Assembly: GCF_000744455.1 (NCBI RefSeq)
Contig: NZ_JQLY01000001.1
Location: 1,302,001 to 1,366,000, forward strand
Direction of reading: 5' to 3'
From: Methanobacterium sp. SMA-27
GTDB taxonomy: Archaea > Methanobacteriota > Methanobacteria > Methanobacteriales > Methanobacteriaceae
Length of the DNA: 64,000 nucleotides
Below, one piece after another: positions 58,394 to 64,000 of this stretch. The notes below the pieces were generated by a model. It did not search any database. It worked only from the letters and a program-made list of their open reading frames with translations, and was not told the DNA's origin. Positions within the stretch are counted from its first letter, which is position 1. The number at the start of each line of letters is the position of its first letter. A program made the translations under genes and the position numbers.

Positions 58394-59875
58394 TTGAGAT
58401 CTGTTCACAAATTAAAAAAAATAGAATTATATTCAATTATCCATTACACTGGTTATATTTGTATATTATTAGGGCTTGTAATGCTTGTACCTATAATTGT
58501 GGCCCTTATTTACGGAGAATATAAATATATAACTCCATTTATTTATTCATCTATCGTAAGTCTCGTAATAGGAGTATTACTTTTTAAAAGTTTTGATAAC
58601 AAAAAGGAAATCTCGATAAAAAGTGCGATGATATTTGTGACTCTTATATGGCTTATTGGCAGTGCTATCGCAGCCCTTCCATACTATTTATCTGGAGATT
58701 TATCATATCTTAATGCTTATTTTGAAGCAATGTCAGGTTTTACAACTACTGGTTTCAGTATGTACAACCTTGATTATGCATCTTTCACTATGAATTTCTG
58801 GCGTGCATTCACACAGTGGCTTGGTGGAATCGGTATTATTGTTATGGCGTTAACTATTTTATCATCACCAGCTGTTAATATAATGAGGATGTACTCTGCA
58901 GAGGGTAGGGAAGAAAGGTTGGCCCCCAGCATTAGGCATACTTCACGTATAATATTGTATATTTATCTTTTATACACTGCAATTTCAATAATTCTCTTTA
59001 AACTCGCAGGCATGCCTGTCTTTGATTCTATTTTCTATGCTTTTACCGCCCTTTCTACAGGAGGATTTGCACTTGAAAATGCAAGCATAGCTGTTTACAA
59101 TAATATGTGGATTGAAATAGTTGCAATAATAGTCATGATCATTGGAGCAACCAATTTCGCACTTCACTACACCGTGCTCAAGGGTAATTGGAGAGAATAT
59201 TTTAAAGATATTGAATCCAAGGTTTCATGGGCATTATTAATTGGAGGAACATTGCTAGTTGCATTATTCCTCTACAATGGATCTGTATATGGACACGATA
59301 TATTTACTTCGCTAAGATACTCTGCATTCCAGGTTGTAACAGCTTTAACAACCACGGGACTTCAAACAGCAAATCCCTCTGATATTCCAGTTCAGTGGGA
59401 AGGTCTGGGCATATTTATACTCACTCTGTTAATGATCATTGGTGCAGGTGCCTGTTCAACTGGTGGAGGTATCAAATGGTTAAGAATAGGTATACTTGTT
59501 AAAGGTATGTGGTGGGAGATTAAATCATTATTACTCCCCCAAAGTGCAGTTATATCACGTAAAATTCACCATGTGAGTGATATTAAAATTAATGAGAATT
59601 TATTAAGATTAACTGGATTGTTTGTGTTCAGTTACATTGTTGTTTATATCATAAGTGTGATAATTGTACTATTTTATTATCAGAACCTTCCACAAGTTCT
59701 TTTTGAAGTTGCATCTGGCCTGAGTAACGTTGGATTGGGATCAGCACTTCTTACATCTACATCCCCCGTGGTTGTGAAACTGGTTTTCATAATAGATATG
59801 TGGATAGGTAGACTTGAAATATGGCCCATACTTCTATTAATGGCAATTGCAGTTCAAAATACCATTAGAAAATAA
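58394..59875 (+). CDS. trkH: Potassium uptake channel TrkH
   Basis: A 493-residue integral membrane protein starting at TTG with GGAAGG upstream. It carries the four-fold pore-loop repeat of the TrkH/KtrB family: AMSGFTTTGFS, ALSTGGFA, ALTTTGLQTA and a fourth at the C-terminal end as SGLSNVGLGSA, each with a selectivity-filter Gly. The conserved GGIGIIVM and GGGIKWLRIG loops are present. It brings in potassium, probably together with the cation gradient created by the H+-ATPase nearby. Confidence 0.95.
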   Translation: MRSVHKLKKIELYSIIHYTGYICILLGLVMLVPIIVALIYGEYKYITPFIYSSIVSLVIGVLLFKSFDNKKEISIKSAMIFVTLIWLIGSAIAALPYYLSGDLSYLNAYFEAMSGFTTTGFSMYNLDYASFTMNFWRAFTQWLGGIGIIVMALTILSSPAVNIMRMYSAEGREERLAPSIRHTSRIILYIYLLYTAISIILFKLAGMPVFDSIFYAFTALSTGGFALENASIAVYNNMWIEIVAIIVMIIGATNFALHYTVLKGNWREYFKDIESKVSWALLIGGTLLVALFLYNGSVYGHDIFTSLRYSAFQVVTALTTTGLQTANPSDIPVQWEGLGIFILTLLMIIGAGACSTGGGIKWLRIGILVKGMWWEIKSLLLPQSAVISRKIHHVSDIKINENLLRLTGLFVFSYIVVYIISVIIVLFYYQNLPQVLFEVASGLSNVGLGSALLTSTSPVVVKLVFIIDMWIGRLEIWPILLLMAIAVQNTIRK

Positions 59876-59965
59876 AAAAAATATTGATAAAAAAAATAAT
59901 TTCGGGATTTATATTCTCTTTTTTTTAGATGTATTACATAAAATTAAAAAATATAAAATTCTAAT

Positions 59966-60412
59966 TTATGTTATTACATTAACTGGTATATTGGCATCCC
60001 TAACCACTCTGTCAGTGGTCCTTCCAAGTATAGCTCTCTCCAATCCATGTTTACCCGATTTTCCCATTACAACCTGATCAACACCTTCTTCATCAATGGT
60101 TTTAAGAATAGCATCTGCGGGTTTACCTTCCTTAATTAAGGTTTTAAAATTTATATTTTTACATACACCATTACACTGGCTTTCTTCAAGTTTCTTCTGG
60201 AATTTTTCAACAGCCTTTTGACCGTCTGCTCTTAATTCTATATCTAAACTTTTCCTGAGGTCTGGTTGTGGGAGTGCGTCAAGGTAGTTGGTGTCTATAA
60301 CATTTAATACAATTATATCTGCACCACTAATATCTGCAAGTGATATAACATACTCACCTGCCCTTTCAGCATTTTTTGAACCATCTGTTGGTAACAATAT
60401 TTTTTTGGTCAT
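59966..60412 (-). CDS. Universal stress protein (UspA family)
   Basis: A 148-residue protein with [20 protein letters not shown] at the N terminus and the ATP-binding signature [20 protein letters not shown] (G-x2-G-x9-G-S/T, with Thr at the last position). It is likely to be a soluble dimer that binds ATP. It lies between the Trk operon and the H+-ATPase gene, and its start is 170 bases from the end of the pump gene. Confidence 0.9.
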   Translation of the reverse strand: MTKKILLPTDGSKNAERAGEYVISLADISGADIIVLNVIDTNYLDALPQPDLRKSLDIELRADGQKAVEKFQKKLEESQCNGVCKNINFKTLIKEGKPADAILKTIDEEGVDQVVMGKSGKHGLERAILGRTTDRVVRDANIPVNVIT

Positions 60413-60581
60413 AAAAAAACTCCTCCTTGCATATGATCCATTTTTTCTGGTTTTTTAATTACTATTAAAATTAAATTTCATTACTATTACTGTGTTAAAC
60501 AAATTATTTATTTATTTGTATCGAGTTTATCCAACAAACACATCCGGAATATATCTTAAATATAAAATAATGGAAGAATAA

Positions 60582-63050
60582 TTATTTCCTTGTTAAAATA
60601 TTCTTTAACAAACGGATGTTAAGGTTTTTAAATTCATTGTTTTCAAGTACCCTGGCAAAGTATATTTTTAACTGGTCTTCTATTAAAAATGCTACAAGTG
60701 AATATACCCATACAAGTAGTGCAAGTTGCCATCCAATCGGAGTCAGGAATACTCCAAATATAACCAGCAGGGTTGCAAATATGTCTGTTGATATTACGGA
60801 CCAGAAGAAAATACCACTAGGTCTTGTTGACCAGAAATGTCCTGTATTACGTGTTACAAACATAGTTAAATGACCTGCAACAACAAGCTTCAAAAATATT
60901 AAAGACTGTAAAACCCCTGCATCTAAATTTAAAATTACCTTACCCACATAGAATAGTAATAAAGAAGATATTACTCCTAAAATACCGAGAAATGTTGCCA
61001 TTCCCAATACTTGATACATATCCCATTTTTGAGGGCTGTTAATCTTTTCAGTTTTATCGTATGCAATGGTCATTACAGGAATATCGTCTAACAATGCTAT
61101 GAAAACCAGCATAATAGCTGTTACAGGATAAAAATTGAAGATCAATATAACCATTGCAACAAAAATAAGTATTCTTATTGTTTCTGCAACCCTGTAAATT
61201 GAGTAACTCTTCATTCTATGGAAAATTTTATAACTTTCTTTAATTGCATTAATTATTACAGAAAGTCCCGGTTTTGTAAGTACTATGTCTGCTGCGGATT
61301 TAGCTGCGTCTGTTGCTTTGGATAGTGCAATCCCGGCATCTGCTTTTTTTAGTGCAGGTGCATCATTGACTCCGTCTCCAGTCATTCCAACAATTTTCCC
61401 TGCGCCCTGTAGAATTTCGACTATCTTGTATTTGTGTTCTGGGAATACTTCTGCAAAACCGCTTGCATCTTCAACTGTTTTTACAGCCTTCCATTTGGGT
61501 TGATCTAAAAAGGTTATAGGCAACTTTATATTGGTACTTAAATCTAATTCCTTGGCAATTTGTTTAGCTATGGCAATATGATCACCTGTTACCATTTTAA
61601 AATCAATTCCCATGGATTTTGCATCGGCAATTGTCTTTTTAGAACTTTTTTTAGGTGGATCGTAAAGTGCTATTAATCCCATGAATTCCCAAATACCCTC
61701 TTTATCTGTTCTTGCTACTCCCAAAGATCTGTAACCCTTATCAGCGAAATGATTTACATTTCTTTCAACTTTAGATTTTAGTATTTCATTATTTATTAAT
61801 GTGAGAATAACTTGTGGAGCTCCCTTTGATACTTTAAATTTACATTCATCTTTATATTGTATTTCAGATTCTGTACTTTTGCGTATCGGGTCAAATGGGT
61901 TGAATTTTAGCATTTTATAGTTTTCAAACTTCTTAGAAAGGGTTTCTGTATTTTCCATCTCATCCAATATTGCTTTATCAAGTGGGTCCTGTTCCAATCT
62001 TAGAGATGCTAATCCTGCAAAAAAGATAACCTCTTCATCTGTAAAACCATTGCATGATTCTATTTGAGCTATGGAAATTTCATTTTTAGTTAAGGTTCCT
62101 GTTTTATCCGAAAAAAGTACATCCATACCAGCCATTTCTTCAATTGCTGAGAGTTTACTTACAATTGCCTTCTTTTTAGCCAGAGCCATTGCACCAACAG
62201 TAAGTGTTACAGAAAGTACAGCAGGTTGAGCAACTGGTATTGATGCTATAGTTAGTACTAGAGCAAATCCCAAAATATCAAAGAAATTTTCTTGACGAAT
62301 CAAACCTGCAATGAATATAAGGGCTACCATTATAACATCCAGTAGGATCAGATAATCTCCAATTGTTATAACAGCCTTTTGTAGATGGCTTTTTGTACTT
62401 ACTTTGGATACAAGTCCGGCAGCCCTTCCAAAAAATGTATTCATTCCAGTTGCAAATACAATACCACTCATTTGACCCTTTTGAATTATTGATCCAGAAT
62501 AACAGATATCTCCTACTTTTTTATCAACTGGCAATGATTCTCCAGTAAGTGAGGATTCATCTACTGTTACATAATCTCCTTCTGTAAGTTTGATATCAGC
62601 CGGAACAATATCACCAAGATGGATCCTAGCAACATCTCCGGGTACAACATTTTTTGATGGGATTTTAGTCCATTTTCCATCCCTTAATAGCTTGGCATTA
62701 TATGCGAGTTTTTCTTTTAAAAGTTCAATAGCGTTGTCTGCCCTATCTTCTTGCCAGAATCCTATAAGCCCATTTATTAAGAGTAACACTAAAATTACAG
62801 TAAATTCTGGCCAGTGCTGTATTAATAATGATAAAATAAGTGCAAATTCAATCATCCATGGGATTGGTCCCCAAAAATAACTAAATAACTTTTTTAAATG
62901 ATTCTGTTCGCTTTCTTCAATCTCATTGGAACCATAGATTTTAAGCAGTTTTAAGGCCTCGTCAGATGAAAGTCCATTAGAACTGGTGGATAATTTTTCC
63001 ATTAGCTCAGAAGTTGATATTTTTTTAACATCTTCCACACTGATTTCCAT
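60582..63050 (-). CDS. P3A-type H+-ATPase (plasma-membrane proton pump)
   Basis: An 822-residue P-type ATPase. The phosphorylation motif is FSDKTGTLT (D315), the actuator motif is LTGESLP (169-175), the hinge is GDGVNDAPALKKAD, and ten membrane helices are expected. The lack of a C-terminal inhibitory tail and the ISIPVAQPAV-like loop near TM4 (SIPVAQPAV) mark it as the proton pump found in methanogens and protists. It uses ATP to export H+, supporting ion balance alongside TrkAH. The N-terminal cytosolic part is short. Confidence 0.93.
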   Translation of the reverse strand: MEISVEDVKKISTSELMEKLSTSSNGLSSDEALKLLKIYGSNEIEESEQNHLKKLFSYFWGPIPWMIEFALILSLLIQHWPEFTVILVLLLINGLIGFWQEDRADNAIELLKEKLAYNAKLLRDGKWTKIPSKNVVPGDVARIHLGDIVPADIKLTEGDYVTVDESSLTGESLPVDKKVGDICYSGSIIQKGQMSGIVFATGMNTFFGRAAGLVSKVSTKSHLQKAVITIGDYLILLDVIMVALIFIAGLIRQENFFDILGFALVLTIASIPVAQPAVLSVTLTVGAMALAKKKAIVSKLSAIEEMAGMDVLFSDKTGTLTKNEISIAQIESCNGFTDEEVIFFAGLASLRLEQDPLDKAILDEMENTETLSKKFENYKMLKFNPFDPIRKSTESEIQYKDECKFKVSKGAPQVILTLINNEILKSKVERNVNHFADKGYRSLGVARTDKEGIWEFMGLIALYDPPKKSSKKTIADAKSMGIDFKMVTGDHIAIAKQIAKELDLSTNIKLPITFLDQPKWKAVKTVEDASGFAEVFPEHKYKIVEILQGAGKIVGMTGDGVNDAPALKKADAGIALSKATDAAKSAADIVLTKPGLSVIINAIKESYKIFHRMKSYSIYRVAETIRILIFVAMVILIFNFYPVTAIMLVFIALLDDIPVMTIAYDKTEKINSPQKWDMYQVLGMATFLGILGVISSLLLFYVGKVILNLDAGVLQSLIFLKLVVAGHLTMFVTRNTGHFWSTRPSGIFFWSVISTDIFATLLVIFGVFLTPIGWQLALLVWVYSLVAFLIEDQLKIYFARVLENNEFKNLNIRLLKNILTRK

Positions 63051-63234
63051 GATTCATCTTTTCTTTTTTAAAATTTTTATATCTATTTATTCCGTATTAC
63101 AAGTTGTATGAAAACTAATTTTAATATATAGATACAATAAAATTAAAAAATTATAGAAAATAAGAAGAAAATATATAAAAAATCTGTGAGTATTATATAA
63201 TTATTCAAAATTTATTATGAATTTATTTTTTTTA

Positions 63235-64000
63235 TTATATAACCAAAGTATACTTCATTAATTCTAGGCATATTATAAATGATAAAGTAATTCCTATGAA
63301 GAAAAAGTCCCTTGAAGCTAATTTTTTATTATCGGTGTATATTTCTGAATTTTCTGAGTAACCCCTACTTAACATACTGAAATATACTGTTTCGCCCTTT
63401 TCATATGATCTAAGAAACATCATAGTTATTGTGTAGGCAAGCTGTTTCATTCTCCACATGTAGGAAGTTTTTTTGTTAAATATATCAAAGTTTCGGCTTT
63501 TTTGGGCGTGCATTATCCTGTGAAGTTCATCATAGAACATGAATAGATATCTTATGAACAAGCTGAATATCATTGCAAATTCCCTTGGCATTCCAAGTCT
63601 TCGGAAAGAATTTACAACTTCCTGCATAGGACTTAAAGAGGATAATATTACAATTGATGTTAAAGATACAACCAGCCTCGACATTAAGAGCACACCAAAC
63701 ATCAGCCCCTGATAGGTGATATGTATTCCAAGTGGTCCAGTGTAGATAACGGTACCGGCCATTATAAATGGTTGGAAAAGAGCTATAATTCCCCCAAAAG
63801 GTAAAATAAAAAGTACTCTTTTGAATGATTCTTTAAATGAAAGATGCGACACCAGAATCATTGCAATTAAGTAGATTTCCATTATTGCAAGAACTATTAA
63901 ATCGGTTGTGTATACAGCATATACGATAATGGCTAGTAAAATTACTAATTTAACTCTGCCATCTAAAGCATGAAGCACACTGGATTTTATTGTGTGTTTT
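63235..64000 (-). CDS. ECF/CbiQ-type transmembrane protein, partial at window edge
   Basis: The minus-strand frame stays open to the edge (a GTG at 63978 is only a possible start), so the true start may be beyond the window. The readable 247 residues hold five or six hydrophobic helices with LHALDGRVKLVILL near the N terminus and the cytosolic coupling motif RGYSENSE preceded by MLS, as well as the KSRNF segment. This fits CbiQ/EcfT, the coupling subunit of energy-coupling-factor transporters, here perhaps for cobalt or nickel. The ATPase and substrate-binding genes would be beyond the edge. Confidence 0.8.
   Translation of the reverse strand, partial: KHTIKSSVLHALDGRVKLVILLAIIVYAVYTTDLIVLAIMEIYLIAMILVSHLSFKESFKRVLFILPFGGIIALFQPFIMAGTVIYTGPLGIHITYQGLMFGVLLMSRLVVSLTSIVILSSLSPMQEVVNSFRRLGMPREFAMIFSLFIRYLFMFYDELHRIMHAQKSRNFDIFNKKTSYMWRMKQLAYTITMMFLRSYEKGETVYFSMLSRGYSENSEIYTDNKKLASRDFFFIGITLSFIICLELMKYTLVI

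Overview
The window comes from the chromosome of a low-GC methanogenic archaeon of the order Methanobacteriales, most likely Methanobacterium. This rests on gene content: an HMf-type archaeal histone, a DUF2121 proteasome-like protein, a DUF2769 Cys-rich protein, a response regulator with a methanogen output domain, the P3A-type H+-ATPase common in these methanogens, GGTGA/GGAGG ribosome binding sites, and a tRNA-Thr(CGT) with U73 and no encoded CCA. No species is claimed.

Layout. 254-1983: a surface adhesin-like gene broken by one frameshift. 2259-11864: an integrated element of about 9.5 kb in a tRNA-Thr gene, bounded by 67-bp identical direct repeats. It carries a tyrosine recombinase, an SF2-like helicase with a four-Cys cluster, an Alba-like protein, a zinc ribbon-PH-SHOCT protein, two overlapping mini zinc-ribbon genes, a TPR-HEPN protein and, directly upstream of the HEPN gene, what looks like the wreck of a CBASS-type CD-NTase locus. 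This is the most interesting part of the window. 11991-20129: metallo-beta-lactamase-fold protein (frameshifted), DUF2121, an MFS transporter, DUF362, and a four-gene two-component operon. 20448-28259: nucleotide excision repair, uvrB-uvrA on the minus strand and uvrC on the plus strand, with a frameshifted DUF169 gene between them. 28430-33298: small membrane proteins in a local tandem duplication, a glycosyltransferase, gene debris, and the histone.

33555-36935: a NatAB-like ABC exporter and an AttH/CrtC-like lipocalin-fold protein. 38176-44085: ferritin-like protein, rhodanese, second MFS transporter, hypothetical genes, a frameshifted M42 aminopeptidase and a transglutaminase-like protein. 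44252-46568: arginine deiminase plus carbamate kinase, two steps of the arginine deiminase route. 47721-50878: a PAS histidine kinase, an AHSA1-like protein and a lone receiver. 51562-56907: ExoD-like protein, small heat-shock protein, an ArsR-CDF metal efflux operon with a clear palindromic operator, two decayed genes, and a DUF4326 protein. 57716-64000: TrkA-TrkH potassium uptake, universal stress protein, plasma-membrane-type H+-ATPase, and an ECF/CbiQ transmembrane protein running off the window edge.

A recurring feature is single-base frameshifts in otherwise well-conserved genes (at about 388, 12753, 25885-25890 and 41884-41898), in addition to loci with several lesions (5068-5349, 52303-52561, 54725-55710). 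The multi-lesion loci are convincing pseudogenes. The single-base cases could be either real mutations or consensus errors and should be checked against reads.
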